Part shown: piece after piece, positions 35,104 to 45,217 of the stretch | Layout of the letters: the number at the start of each line of letters is the position of its first letter | Position numbering within the stretch: position 1 is the first letter of the stretch | Source: Porifericola rhodea | GTDB taxonomy: Bacteria; Bacteroidota; Bacteroidia; Cytophagales; Cyclobacteriaceae | Length of the DNA: 64,000 bases | Assembly (NCBI RefSeq): GCF_030506305.1 | Contig: NZ_CP119421.1 | Location: 4,604,501 to 4,668,500 of the forward strand | Direction: 5' to 3' | Program-made: the position numbers and the translations under genes | Notes under the pieces: model-generated | What the model saw: the letters and a program-made list of their open reading frames with translations, nothing else | The model's database searches: none | What the model was told of the DNA's origin: nothing

Positions 35104-37333
35104 CTAAGCTTGTAGTACGGCAACTTCCTGAAGTTTTTCCACCAGCTTTTCACTATACGAGACCATTTTTGCTATCTCTAGAGGGTTGGTGAGCCTCAGG
35201 TGCCGAAATATCAATAGTTCATTTCCGTTGCTTTCCAGATGGTATATTTCACCTTTCTCAAAGAAATGAATCAGTTCTGGGTTAAATAGTTTTCTTATTG
35301 CTTTTTCATCAGGTCCCTGTACCAGAAATTTCTTTGAGAAATTTTTATACTCATTAAAGTCAATGTCTTTTTGTTCGGCTATAAGTGACATTCTATCCAG
35401 AAACGATTCTTCTTCCATAGAAAACTCAGCGATACTAAAAGGTAGCTTAAGCACTTCTACAGTAAGGCGATAGGTTTCAAAAGTGATAAAGGCATTTCTT
35501 AAAGCAATATCACAGATTTTCCACTGTACATCCAAATGGCTATTTTCCCCATGTATCTGGTTCTTCTGATACTCTACCGGCTTTGATTTAAAAAAGATAA
35601 AATCTTCAAAGTCACTTACATTCCAGTCAATATCCGGTTGATAAGTCCATTGATTGTTAGCGGCAAGTTGTTTAAGCTCTAGTTGCCTGCGAGTAAGACG
35701 AATCTTTTCAGGGCGCGGCGTTTCCAGTACATGCAATGCATACGGATGATGCGAAGACGTTTTGTGTACATCCAGACCAGTAAAATGAAACTCACCACCA
35801 TTACGATTGTATTTCTCAGCATGTTCGTGCAGGTACTCCAGCACGGTAAAATCTACCAAACGTGCATGCGAGAAGTCCATTATGATTTTCTTATCCGATG
35901 ATAGCGATTTGAGCTTGTTTTGCAATTTTAAAATATTACTAAAGTTAACTACACCTTTAACCTTAAACAGATAGGTGTGCTCTCTTTCCTGTACAATTTT
36001 TACTGAAGGTTCTCGGGTATAGCGCATAAACAAATCAAAGGGCATCCTGCTTTTATACAAGTGTAGCATAAGTGTAAAGGCAATACCTATGAACAAACCT
36101 GTAACCAGGCTAAAACTAAGGATAGCTATCAGAGTGACAGATAAAATAGTTAGCTGTTCCCAACCTTGCTGGTAAGCACTTTGAAAAACTTTTGGGGATA
36201 CCAATTTATAGCCTGCAAAAATTAAAATTACAGCCAAGGCAGCAAAAGGGATAAGCTGAAAAAGCCACAACAAAAACCAGCACTATAAGCCCATGCATCA
36301 TATTAGACCAGCGGGTTTTAGCACCGTGGTTAATATTTACAGAACTTCGTGCGATTACAATAGTAATGGGTAAGCCTCCTAAAAAGGCTGACACAATACT
36401 GGCTACACCAATCCCTAGCAGGTCGCGGTCCAAATCTGTTTTCCTTTTGTAAGGGTCCAGCTTATCTACAGCCTTGGAGCTTACCAAAGATTCAAGACTG
36501 AGCACTACGGCAATCAGTACAACCATAAGCCAGAATATGGGCTGATCTATTTTTGAAAAGTCAGGAAAAAACAAACCCTGAGTGAGCTGAGCAGGGATTT
36601 GTACCAGATAGTTTTCATCTATTACCATCCATGACTCTTTGCCAATCATTTGGGAAAGTGGCTTAAACGCGTAATACAATGGAATAGCAATAAACAACAC
36701 CCACATGGGGGCTGGTATATATTTGACATACTTGTTGTCTATTTTAGGATAACAAATAAGCATCAACAGGCAGGCTGCAGAAATAAACAGTATAAATGGA
36801 TTAAGCTTAAGAATATTCTTAGGAATTTCTATGAGCATGCCTAAAGTGGAATTTGCTTCACTTTCTACACCCAGTGCTGTATGGATTTGCGTTCCTAATA
36901 TGATTAAACCAATAGCTGCTAACATGCCTTGTATAGCAGCAGCGGGCACCAGATTGGCCAACTTACCCAATTTGAGCATTCCTAAAATTAGCTGAATGAC
37001 ACCAGCCATAACAAAGGCAGCCATCGCATAAGGAACCCCCGACTCGCCAGGCCCTCCCAACTTGTCTATGGCTTCTATGGCTACTACAATGAGGGCATTG
37101 GCAGGGCCGTTTATTCCAACATGGCTTCCTCTAATAAATGTGGTAACTACACCACCTATAACAACAGATATAAGACCGGAAACGGGAGGGACACCGGCAG
37201 CTACGGCAATTCCTAGTGCCAGGGGTAGCGCTACTAAGGCAACACTTAAGGCTGCGGTCAGATCGTTTTTCCAATATTGTTTTAATCCTTTCCACCCTTT
37301 CGGTGGCACTTCATCAGGGTTAATTGTTAACAT
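35104..37333 (-). pseudogene. SulP-family anion transporter with STAS domain, frameshifted
   Basis: Two reading frames together encode one SulP protein of about 740 residues. The 5' part (37333 to about 36270) holds the transporter core: LTAALSVALVALPLALGIAV, GLISVVIGGVVTTFIRGSHV, NGPANALIVV and GLPITIVIARSSVN. The 3' part (about 36273 to 35104) continues the last membrane segments (FQLIPFAALAVILIFAGYKL), then a STAS domain (KGVVNFSNILKLQNKLKSL, IIMDFSHARLVDFTVLEYL) and a further region of about 170 residues of unknown type. The break is a single extra base within roughly 36262-36277: dropping one base from the TTTTT or GG run restores an ordinary SulP sequence. It could be a true mutation or a sequencing error. 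SulP proteins carry sulfate, bicarbonate or similar anions. Confidence 0.85.
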
Positions 37334-37430
37334 TCCAAGGTTTTAAGAGAACTTCAATTTTAAATATAGAAAAAAAGTATAAAGTGAGAAATTCAAGGGG
37401 TAAGCTCTCTTAAAACTTAAGTAGGATTAG

Positions 37431-38195
37431 CTATCTACTTTTGTATAAACGGTAAGAAATTGCAGTGATGCTTAGTATGAGTAATGCTGCTGCTATGGCA
37501 GCGTAGGTGAATACTTCCTGACTTTGCCCTTCTTTAAAAGCAATTGCCACATACCCCCAAACAAATACAAGCGCATACACCAAATTTCTGCTTTTACTAC
37601 TTACTACTGAAGCTAACACTAATCCTATGGCTAGCATTACTGATACCCACATACTTTCACTAAGCCCCAAAAGTGGAAGGTCACTGTATTTGAATAGAAC
37701 CGCAAGGTTTACTATTGTAGCAATTGAGATCCATCCCAGATACAAACCAAAAGGTACTTTAACCCACATTTTTATGGAGGGTTTTATCTCATCACTTTTT
37801 TGAAGTATAGCTACTATTTGGATCAGACTAGCCAGAATTGTAACCATAATGAGATTACTAAGCGCAATTTGCTCATACTGAAAAGCAGGCAGCCATAAAC
37901 TGGTAGTAACAAAACTAACAATCGCCCATTTGCCAATATTGTCGTACACCTTTTGTGAAGGTGAAGCCCAGAATGCCTGGTAAAATACATATATACCTAA
38001 ACTTAGGTAAATCAGTCCCCAAATTGAAAAAGCATAATCAGCAGGAGTAAATAGCGTAGAGTATTTGTCTGATACTTCACCATTTGTTTGCCCATTGAAA
38101 GGTAAAGTCTGTGAAATGTAATTGACAACTATGGTAGCTATATAAAATAATACCACTGCCCATCGTATGGTCTTAACTTGTCTGATTTGATTCAT
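37431..38195 (-). CDS. TspO/MBR-like integral membrane protein
   Basis: A 254-residue polytopic protein with about seven hydrophobic segments. The motif FTPADYAFSIWGLIYLSLGI and aromatic-rich helices (YLGWISIATIVNLAVLF, LVYALVFVWGYVAIAF) resemble the larger bacterial relatives of tryptophan-rich sensory protein TspO. Those bind porphyrins or similar hydrophobic ligands, but the ligand here is not evident. It is longer than classical TspO (about 160 residues). It is divergent from the esterase gene. Confidence 0.72.
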   Translation of the reverse strand: MNQIRQVKTIRWAVVLFYIATIVVNYISQTLPFNGQTNGEVSDKYSTLFTPADYAFSIWGLIYLSLGIYVFYQAFWASPSQKVYDNIGKWAIVSFVTTSLWLPAFQYEQIALSNLIMVTILASLIQIVAILQKSDEIKPSIKMWVKVPFGLYLGWISIATIVNLAVLFKYSDLPLLGLSESMWVSVMLAIGLVLASVVSSKSRNLVYALVFVWGYVAIAFKEGQSQEVFTYAAIAAALLILSITAISYRLYKSR

Positions 38196-38305
38196 GATTT
38201 TTTTCTATTACGACACGCCAGAAAAAAAAAGGTTTGCCAGCGCTGTACTTTTCCGGTAATGATAGTTTAATTCATCATTTTAATTTACAGCAACCAAACC
38301 TTATC

Positions 38306-39613
38306 ATGTTAAAAAAACTTCTCTTGCTGGTTCTTCTGGCATTTCCTCTTGTATTGTGGGCACAACCACGTCAGCAAATGGTCCAGGTAGTAGTGTCCCC
38401 TGATCACGACGACTGGATGTATCAAACCGGAGAGCAGGTAAACTTTACTCTTCAGGTACTCAAAAATGGCAACCCTATCAATGGTATTGAAGTCAGCTAC
38501 AAAATTTCACCGGATATGATGCCGGTTAGGGAAAGTAAAACAATCACAATTAATAACGGTGAGTACGAAGTAAAGGCAGGTAGTTTGAAAAACCCTGGCT
38601 TTTTGAGGTGCATAGCTAAAGTTGAAATAGAGGGTAAAACTTATGAAGGAAAGGCTACTGCTGCCATCAGTCCTTTGGAAATACAGCCCACTGTTAAAGA
38701 GCCGGATGATTTTTGGGATTTCTGGATGCAGGCTAAAACAGAGGCGGCTAACATACCGCTTGAGCCAGTACTTACCCTAATGCCAGAGCGCTGCACAGAC
38801 AAGGTAAATGTGTACCATGTAAGCATTAACAATTTTCATGAGAGAGCTAAAGTATATGGCATCTTAAGTATACCAAAAGCTGAAGGTTCGTACCCTGCGA
38901 TCTTAAATGTACCTGGAGCAGGTGTAAGGCCCTATCATGGAGATATCTCTATGGCAGAAAAAGGCGTGATCACTTTTCAAATTGGTATACATGGCATACC
39001 GGTAAACCTACCGGCAGAGCTATATGACAATCTTCGCTATGGCGCTCTTAATGGCTATTGGAATGCCAATCTGGATGACAAAGATGACTATTACTACAAA
39101 AGAGTATACCTCGGCTGTGTAAAAGCAATTGACCTGATTGAGAGCCTGGATGAATACAACGGTAAACTTGCTGTAGAAGGTGGAAGTCAGGGAGGAGCAC
39201 TTGCGGTAATTACCACTGCCCTGGATGAAAGAGTTCAATACTATGTTTCCTACTACCCAGCTTTGAGCGATATGGTAGGGTACTTACACGGAAGAGCAGG
39301 TGGATGGCCTCATATGTTTGCAGAATATAAAGAACAGCCTTCAGAAGCGGACCCTAATGAAGCAAATACATCCAGTTACTATGATGTAGTAAATTTTGCA
39401 AGGCATATTAAAGTCCCTGGCTATTTTTCTTGGGGATATAACGACCAGGTCTGCCCCCCTACTACCACTTATTCGGTATACAATGTAGTAACTGCCCCGA
39501 AGCAATTGCTGGTAGCTCAGGAAACTGCCCATTGGCGCTATCCGGAGCAGGTTGAAAAAACAGACCAGTGGCTATTAGAGCAATTAGGTGTTAAAAAGAC
39601 TGCACTTAAATAA
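38306..39613 (+). CDS. Acetyl-xylan-esterase-like alpha/beta hydrolase, secreted
   Basis: A 435-residue exported protein with signal peptide MLKKLLLLVLLAFPLVLWAQ. An N-terminal Ig-like beta domain (about 25-130, VVVSPDHDDWMYQTGEQV) is followed by an AXE1-type hydrolase. The nucleophile elbow is VEGGSQGGALAVI, a likely acid is in SWGYNDQVCPPTTT, and the histidine is in VAQETAHWRYP. AXE1 enzymes remove acetyl groups from xylan or sugars. The start at 38306 is chosen for the signal peptide; the upstream alternative at 38234 is less likely. Confidence 0.88.
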   Translation: MLKKLLLLVLLAFPLVLWAQPRQQMVQVVVSPDHDDWMYQTGEQVNFTLQVLKNGNPINGIEVSYKISPDMMPVRESKTITINNGEYEVKAGSLKNPGFLRCIAKVEIEGKTYEGKATAAISPLEIQPTVKEPDDFWDFWMQAKTEAANIPLEPVLTLMPERCTDKVNVYHVSINNFHERAKVYGILSIPKAEGSYPAILNVPGAGVRPYHGDISMAEKGVITFQIGIHGIPVNLPAELYDNLRYGALNGYWNANLDDKDDYYYKRVYLGCVKAIDLIESLDEYNGKLAVEGGSQGGALAVITTALDERVQYYVSYYPALSDMVGYLHGRAGGWPHMFAEYKEQPSEADPNEANTSSYYDVVNFARHIKVPGYFSWGYNDQVCPPTTTYSVYNVVTAPKQLLVAQETAHWRYPEQVEKTDQWLLEQLGVKKTALK

Positions 39614-39621
39614 TTAAATAT

Positions 39622-39649
39622 ATGGGCTATGCTTTACTGCTTAGCCCAT
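39622..39649 (+). terminator. Hairpin after the esterase gene
   Basis: Perfect stem ATGGGCTA / TAGCCCAT with a 12-nt loop, 8 bp after the stop codon. There is no long T-run, so termination strength is uncertain. Confidence 0.4.
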
Positions 39650-39772
39650 GTAGACATTTAATCCTCAGTAAGTTTCATATCGCTTTCATTTTTGGTAAAT
39701 TATGGTACTCCCGCTAAAGAGCGTTTAGCAACGTTTTCTTTCCTATCGTTTATCAAAAATCCTCTCTGCGCT

Positions 39773-41896
39773 ATGAAAGTGTACGACAACCAACACATCA
39801 AGAATGTAGTCTTGTTGGGCAGTCCCAAGTCCGGCAAAACTACACTGGCAGAAACCATGTTGTTTGAAGCCGGACTGCTTAACCGACGTGGTACTGTAGA
39901 AACTCATAACACAGTTTCTGATTTCCATGACATTGAGCACCAAAGAGAAAATTCAATCTATGCCACACCTCTGCACACCGAATGGAGAGGTTACAAGATC
40001 AACATCATTGACACTCCGGGACTGGACGATTTTATTGGTGAAATAGTCTCCTCAGTGAGAGTAGCTGATACCTGTGTGCTTACTATCAACGCTCAAAATG
40101 GAGTAGAAGTAGGCACTGAAATTATCTGGAACTACATTAATCAGTTTCGAAAACCTAGCATTATTGCAATCAACCAGCTAGACCACAACAAAGCTGACTT
40201 TGAATCTAGTCTGGAGTCTTTAAAAAGTAGCTTAGGGGATGCTGTAGCCCTCATGCAGTACCCATTTAATCCAGGTGAGGGTTTTAACGCAATCATTGAT
40301 CTCCTTAAAATGACCATGTATGAGTTTCCTGAAGAAGGAGGACGCCCAAAAAAATTACCAATTCCCAAGTCAGAAAAAGAAAAAGCCGAACAACTTCACA
40401 ATGAGTTGGTAGAAAAAGCAGCTATCAATGATGAAGCTTTAATGGAGTTGTACTTTGAGCAAGGTAATCTTGATGAAGATCAGCTTCGTAAGGGCTTACG
40501 TTTAGGAATGCTTAAACATGATGTATTTCCGGTATTCTGTATTTCTGCCAAACAAAACATGGGTAGTGGCCGCCTGATGGGTTTTATAGATAACGTAGCA
40601 CCCAGTGCTACTGACCTTAGCAGTATTACTACTGAAGAAGGTGAACCTTATGAATGCAAAGCTGATGGAAAAGTCAGCTTATTTATTTTTAAGACTATGA
40701 TAGAGCCTTATCTGGGCAAAATATCATTCTTTAAGGTATGCTCTGGAGAAGTGAGTCTGGGCATGGATCTAATAAATGCAGAAACCGGTACAACCGAAAG
40801 GTTAAACCAGCTATTTATCATGGACGGCAGCGAGCGTCACCCTGTGCAAAAACTACTTGCCGGAGATATAGGAGCTACTGTAAAGCTTAAAGACAGCAGC
40901 ACTAACCATACACTACATGAACCGGGCTACCCAGTTAAACTGGCTCCTATGATCTTTCCTGAACCCAGAATTAGGGTAGCCATAGTAGCAGAAAGTAAAA
41001 ATGATGAAGAGAAACTCAGCGAAGTCATTAAAGATCTGCATGAAGAAGACCCAACCCTTAACATTGAGTTTTCTAAAGAATTGAAGCAACTCATTCTGTC
41101 TGCTCAGGGAGAGCTTCATCTCTCTATAACGCAATGGAGGCTGGAGCATATTTATAACCTGAAAATACACTATGAGGATCCCAGAATATCCTACAGAGAG
41201 ACTATACAGAAACAGTCAAATGCTAATTACCGGCACAAAAAACAATCTGGAGGGGCTGGACAGTTTGCCGAGGTAAGTATGACCATTCTCCCTTATACCG
41301 AAGGTATGGATGACCCTTCTGGATTTAATATCCGCGATAAGCAGGTAATAAAACTGGCTTGGGGAGGCAAACTGATATTTTACAATTGTATTGTCGGTGG
41401 AGTAATTGATGCTCGGTTTATACCTTCTATTCTTAAAGGAGTTATGGAAAAAATGGAAGATGGTCCTATTACGGGTTCTTATGTACGTGATGTTTGCGTC
41501 TTGGTCCACGATGGTAAAATGCACGCAGTAGACTCTAATGACATCTCCTTTAAAATTGCTGGGCTACAGGCTTTTAAAAGAGCTTTTCTAAATGCTGATC
41601 CTAAAATAATGGAGCCGGTAAATGACCTGAAAGTGATGGTTCCCGAAGAATTAATGGGTGAAGTAATAACCGACTTACAAACCCGAAGAGCGCTAATTAC
41701 TGGAATCAATACTAAAAATCAATACCAGTTAATTCAGGCTAAAGTTCCTCTTAAAGAAATAACGCACTATAGCAGCGCGCTAAAATCTATCACACAGGGG
41801 CGCGCCAGTTTTAGTACACAGTTTTCAGAATACGCACCCGTACCATTTGAACTTCAGAAACAGCTGATGAACCAGCAAACCTTAGTTGAGGCTTAA
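39773..41896 (+). CDS. Divergent elongation-factor-G-like GTPase
   Basis: A 707-residue EF-G paralogue. It retains G1 GSPKSGKT (16-23), a G4 variant NQLD (134-137; NKMD in EF-G), EF-G domain IV (HKKQSGGAGQFAEVSMTILP) and the C-terminal domain V (EPVNDLKVMVPEELMGEVIT). G3 reads DTPGLDDF, where EF-G has DTPGHVDF, so the catalytic histidine is replaced by leucine (residue 84). Switch I is also altered (EHQRENSIYAT against the usual RGITI). It is therefore unlikely to be the main translocase; a ribosome-associated regulatory role is plausible. The start at 39773 is chosen because the upstream extension has no similarity to EF-G. Confidence 0.88.
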   Translation: MKVYDNQHIKNVVLLGSPKSGKTTLAETMLFEAGLLNRRGTVETHNTVSDFHDIEHQRENSIYATPLHTEWRGYKINIIDTPGLDDFIGEIVSSVRVADTCVLTINAQNGVEVGTEIIWNYINQFRKPSIIAINQLDHNKADFESSLESLKSSLGDAVALMQYPFNPGEGFNAIIDLLKMTMYEFPEEGGRPKKLPIPKSEKEKAEQLHNELVEKAAINDEALMELYFEQGNLDEDQLRKGLRLGMLKHDVFPVFCISAKQNMGSGRLMGFIDNVAPSATDLSSITTEEGEPYECKADGKVSLFIFKTMIEPYLGKISFFKVCSGEVSLGMDLINAETGTTERLNQLFIMDGSERHPVQKLLAGDIGATVKLKDSSTNHTLHEPGYPVKLAPMIFPEPRIRVAIVAESKNDEEKLSEVIKDLHEEDPTLNIEFSKELKQLILSAQGELHLSITQWRLEHIYNLKIHYEDPRISYRETIQKQSNANYRHKKQSGGAGQFAEVSMTILPYTEGMDDPSGFNIRDKQVIKLAWGGKLIFYNCIVGGVIDARFIPSILKGVMEKMEDGPITGSYVRDVCVLVHDGKMHAVDSNDISFKIAGLQAFKRAFLNADPKIMEPVNDLKVMVPEELMGEVITDLQTRRALITGINTKNQYQLIQAKVPLKEITHYSSALKSITQGRASFSTQFSEYAPVPFELQKQLMNQQTLVEA

Positions 41897-41901
41897 AAAA
41901 A

Positions 41902-41925
41902 AAGGCTACCCGAAAAGGTAGCCTT
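41902..41925. terminator. Bidirectional terminator
   Basis: Perfect stem AAGGCTACC / GGTAGCCTT with loop CGAAAA, between convergent genes and flanked by A-runs and T-runs. Confidence 0.85.
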
Positions 41926-41945
41926 CAGTTTTTTACTTTCATTAT

Positions 41946-43889
41946 TTACTCAGCAGCATTAGCGCCAATATCTCCCTGAGCTACAATAGTAGCCAAGTTT
42001 AGAGCACTCTGGTGGATATTTATATATCCGTCAAACTCAGTTAAATCATTGTAGGTGATTTCTTTGTTATTATCCAAAGCTACTACATTGGTACGGCTTA
42101 TACCATCTTCACCAACTACATTCATTAAACTGATAGCAATTTCTCCACCTTCTTCCGCAGAATTATAGTGGATATGCGCAGGATGATTGTCCAGAGCATT
42201 AGTGCCTTCTACATCCAGCATCACTAAAGTATAACCACTATTCCTTTCGTAGAAAGTAGCCGTTCCGCTAACACCTGAACCTTCTACTTCGGCTAGTGGA
42301 TAGCTTACTGAAGTTCCGGTTAACTGATTCTGTCCAATGTCTCCCTGGGCTACGATGGTGCCCAGATCGTTGGAGCTTAAATGCACATTAATATATCCAT
42401 CGTAATCCAGCAGATCAGCATAAGAGACTTCGCTGCCATCATCAAACTGTCGTATGGTAGTCATGCTAATTCCGGTAGTACCGTTTACATTACTCAAAGA
42501 AACAACAATACCACCACCTTCTGCTGCTGTGTTTGCATGTATGTGCGATGGGTGCTGCCCTCCTTCTGGTGTACCGTCCAAGCTGATAGTTAGCAAAGAG
42601 TTACCATTTTTGCGTTCTGCGAGTATTGCAGTACCACTGATACCTTCAACAGCACGTTCACCCAAATCATAGGTTACAGATTCGCCGGTAAGTTCGTTAC
42701 CACCGATATCACCTTGGGCAACAATGGTTCCTAAAGCATCCGCACTCAAATGTACATTTACATAACCATCGTAATCAACAATCGTCTCATATTTAGCAGA
42801 ATCACCATTGTCAAAGAAAGTAAGATTGGTCTTACTCATACCAGTTGTTCCATTTACCGGATTAAAGGTAAGTGCAATAGCGCCACTTTCAACATAAGAG
42901 TTTTGGTGGATATGCGCAGGATGTGATCCACCCTCAGGCGTACCCTCCAACATAATAGTAGCAAGGACCTCTTTATTATTTCTCTCGGCAAAAGTGATTT
43001 CTCCAGAAATACCATCAACGGCTCTTTCAAACAGTGTGTAAGTGATTTCGTTACCATTCAACTCATTCTGTCCGATGTCACCCTGCGATACCACGGTGCC
43101 CAGATTGTCTGCACTTAAATGCACATTTACATAGCCATCATATTCCAGCAGATCATCATACATTACTTCTCCACCATCATCAAAAGAGCGAATGTTGGTA
43201 ACACTAACACCTGTGCTTCCATTTACAGGATTAAATGAAATAGCTATTCCACCACCTTCAGCAGCTGTGTTCTGATGAATATGCGCAGGATGTGATCCAC
43301 CATTAGGAGTATTTTCTAATGTAATGGTGGCTTTAGTAAAGCCATTTTTCCTTTTTTCCATGAGTAAAGTACCGCTAATGCTGTCCTCGGTCATAAGACC
43401 TAAATCATAAGTTTTAGAATCACCACTAAGTTCGTTACCACCAATGTCTGCCTGAGCAATAACTGTCAGATCACTTTCACTCAAGTGTACATTCACATAG
43501 CCATCGTAGTTCTCTATATCCTCCAGGCTAAGATTTTCCAGAGTAGTAAGGCTCTCCCCTCTGCTACCATCTACTGGAGTAAAAGTTACCTCAACATCTC
43601 CTGTTTCTACGGCAGAGTTTGCATGAATATGTGCAGGATACATCTGTCCATCTTCTAGACCTGCCAGTTTAATCAGTGCAACGGTATTTCCTTCTTCTTC
43701 ATAAAACTTGATAAAGCCATTTACACCTGATGTGTTTCTTTCATCAAGAATGTAAGTAATAGCACCTTCTATAGGAGCTTCACCTATTCCTTCATCCTCT
43801 TCTTCGCATGACCACACAAACAGCATGGCACAAAGTGCTAAAGACCAGGTTGTGAAGGAACGGATTCCCTTGTAATAGTTTTTGTACAT
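41946..43889 (-). CDS. Lipoprotein with five CHRD-like repeats
   Basis: A 647-residue predicted lipoprotein (AMLFVWSC, cysteine 28, followed by acidic EEEDEG). The rest consists of five repeats of about 118 residues, each with HPAHIHxNTAxEGG, a VNGxTGxS stretch, YDGYVNVHLS and a close such as VAQGDIGxNELTG. This is the CHRD domain, named after chordin but widespread in bacteria with uncertain function. The HPAHIH...VNVHLS histidines suggest metal binding or a copper-type fold, which is inference. Repeats 2 to 4 are most alike. An operator-like inverted repeat lies 31 bp upstream of the start. Confidence 0.9.
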   Translation of the reverse strand: MYKNYYKGIRSFTTWSLALCAMLFVWSCEEEDEGIGEAPIEGAITYILDERNTSGVNGFIKFYEEEGNTVALIKLAGLEDGQMYPAHIHANSAVETGDVEVTFTPVDGSRGESLTTLENLSLEDIENYDGYVNVHLSESDLTVIAQADIGGNELSGDSKTYDLGLMTEDSISGTLLMEKRKNGFTKATITLENTPNGGSHPAHIHQNTAAEGGGIAISFNPVNGSTGVSVTNIRSFDDGGEVMYDDLLEYDGYVNVHLSADNLGTVVSQGDIGQNELNGNEITYTLFERAVDGISGEITFAERNNKEVLATIMLEGTPEGGSHPAHIHQNSYVESGAIALTFNPVNGTTGMSKTNLTFFDNGDSAKYETIVDYDGYVNVHLSADALGTIVAQGDIGGNELTGESVTYDLGERAVEGISGTAILAERKNGNSLLTISLDGTPEGGQHPSHIHANTAAEGGGIVVSLSNVNGTTGISMTTIRQFDDGSEVSYADLLDYDGYINVHLSSNDLGTIVAQGDIGQNQLTGTSVSYPLAEVEGSGVSGTATFYERNSGYTLVMLDVEGTNALDNHPAHIHYNSAEEGGEIAISLMNVVGEDGISRTNVVALDNNKEITYNDLTEFDGYINIHQSALNLATIVAQGDIGANAAE

Positions 43890-43919
43890 ACAGAAAATAT
43901 TTTGGTTGAAAAAACTAAG

Positions 43920-43941
43920 GGTAAAATAAAATCATTTTACC
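43920..43941. promoter_or_regulatory. Operator-like inverted repeat upstream of CHRD gene
   Basis: Perfect 8-bp arms GGTAAAAT and ATTTTACC flank a 6-bp spacer, 30 bp upstream of the CHRD start codon. It could be a regulator site or a 5' UTR hairpin. The sequence is AT-rich, so chance is possible. Confidence 0.35.
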
Positions 43942-44050
43942 ACACACACAATTAATAAGCTAAATATTGAAATTTGTGTAAACTTAGGCAATTTAGTTAA
44001 AGTATAGTTGCTTAACTCCTATTATTACTTACTCTGCATCTGTGGTTTAT

Positions 44051-44335
44051 TTAAATATTAGCCTTTACTAAAGCCTTCCATTCTTCTTCTAATGAACCAG
44101 TAAATTCATTTTTACCAGCACGATGATACCAATAGCGGGCATTTGACAAATCACCTTCTTTTCGGTGAAGATATGCGTGTATCCACGATCCCATATTTGA
44201 GTGAATATCCTGAGCTATGTTATGTGAGCTTTCCCAATCGTCCCGGGCATCATACCAAAGTGCTAAAAGTTGAGGGTTTACCTTCTCAGGGGCTTTACTT
44301 TGTTGTGTGCTAGCCACAAAATCTTCAAAAGTCAT
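44051..44335 (-). CDS. Small cytoplasmic protein of unknown function
   Basis: A 94-residue soluble protein starting MTFEDFVASTQQSKAPEK (ATG at 44335; an upstream start would add hydrophobic residues of no obvious use). It contains LLALWYDARDDWESSHNIAQ and IHAYLHRKEGDLSNARYWYH, then RAGKNEFTGSLEEEW. I recall similar short bacterial proteins with the pattern HAYLHRKEGDLxNAxYWYxRA, but no function. The helical, aromatic-rich pattern resembles a TPR-like or helical-bundle fold. Confidence 0.72.
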   Translation of the reverse strand: MTFEDFVASTQQSKAPEKVNPQLLALWYDARDDWESSHNIAQDIHSNMGSWIHAYLHRKEGDLSNARYWYHRAGKNEFTGSLEEEWKALVKANI

Positions 44336-44437
44336 GATAATCATTAGTTTGGTTATAGTAAACAAACTTAGTAGCACAATGCACAATATCTACACTAAAA
44401 CTGTTAAATTGTTTAAGATAATGCTCTAACTATTTTT

Positions 44438-45196
44438 ATGAAATTCCACATACTCAACGGGGATGCCCTGGCAGAACAGCTAGATAGGACAAAGATCACA
44501 GGTAAGCGTATTATTTTTAGAGAATGCCTGATTGAGGGAAATGTTCAAGCGCCTGACCAGAATACTTTCTGGGATAAGAGAGCAACTTTTATTAGTAAGT
44601 GCTACTCTATCTCTAAAAATGAGTACATGCAAAAAACTAAAGCTGAGTTTGAACAGCTTCTGGACGTTCCGGAAAATAGTACTATTTACCTTTGGTTTGA
44701 GAGAGATTTATTTTGTCAGGCAAATTTATGGTTTGCCGTACATTATTTATATCAACTTATTAAAGAAAGAAATCTTTACCCTTTTCTTGTTTTGCCAACT
44801 CATGAACGCTGGACTGGTTTTGGTGAGATGGATGAAGCTGAATTAAACAAGGCTTATGACCTTAAACTTGTACTCTACGCCAAAGACCTGAAATTCTTTG
44901 CAGATATGTGGAGTGCATACCGCGATCACCAATTAGAAGAAATGAAACAGCTAGCTTATCTCAACAGCAAAAGATACCCCTATATCACCGATGTGGTAGA
45001 TGCTCATATAGCCAGATACCCCGATAATGGTGAACCCGGAAGGCCTTATCAGCTAACTAAACAAATTATAGAAGAGTTGGAAAGTCAAAAATTTGGAGAG
45101 GTATTTCAGGAATTTTGTCGCCGTGCCGGTATTTATGGTTTTGGCGACTTACAATTTAGAAAAATCTTCAATCAGGTTCTTCAGGAGATGCCATAA
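44438..45196 (+). CDS. DUF1835-domain protein
   Basis: A 252-residue soluble protein matching the DUF1835 pattern: MKFHILNGDALAEQL at the N terminus, IFRECLIEGNVQAPD, then IYLWFERDLFCQANLWFAVH, with a C-terminal domain containing GRPYQLTKQIIEELE. The family function is unknown. It has its own gap from the preceding divergent gene and a 21-bp gap to the convergent small gene after it. Confidence 0.85.
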   Translation: MKFHILNGDALAEQLDRTKITGKRIIFRECLIEGNVQAPDQNTFWDKRATFISKCYSISKNEYMQKTKAEFEQLLDVPENSTIYLWFERDLFCQANLWFAVHYLYQLIKERNLYPFLVLPTHERWTGFGEMDEAELNKAYDLKLVLYAKDLKFFADMWSAYRDHQLEEMKQLAYLNSKRYPYITDVVDAHIARYPDNGEPGRPYQLTKQIIEELESQKFGEVFQEFCRRAGIYGFGDLQFRKIFNQVLQEMP

Positions 45197-45217
45197 ACAC
45201 CTCTCCAAATCTATAGT

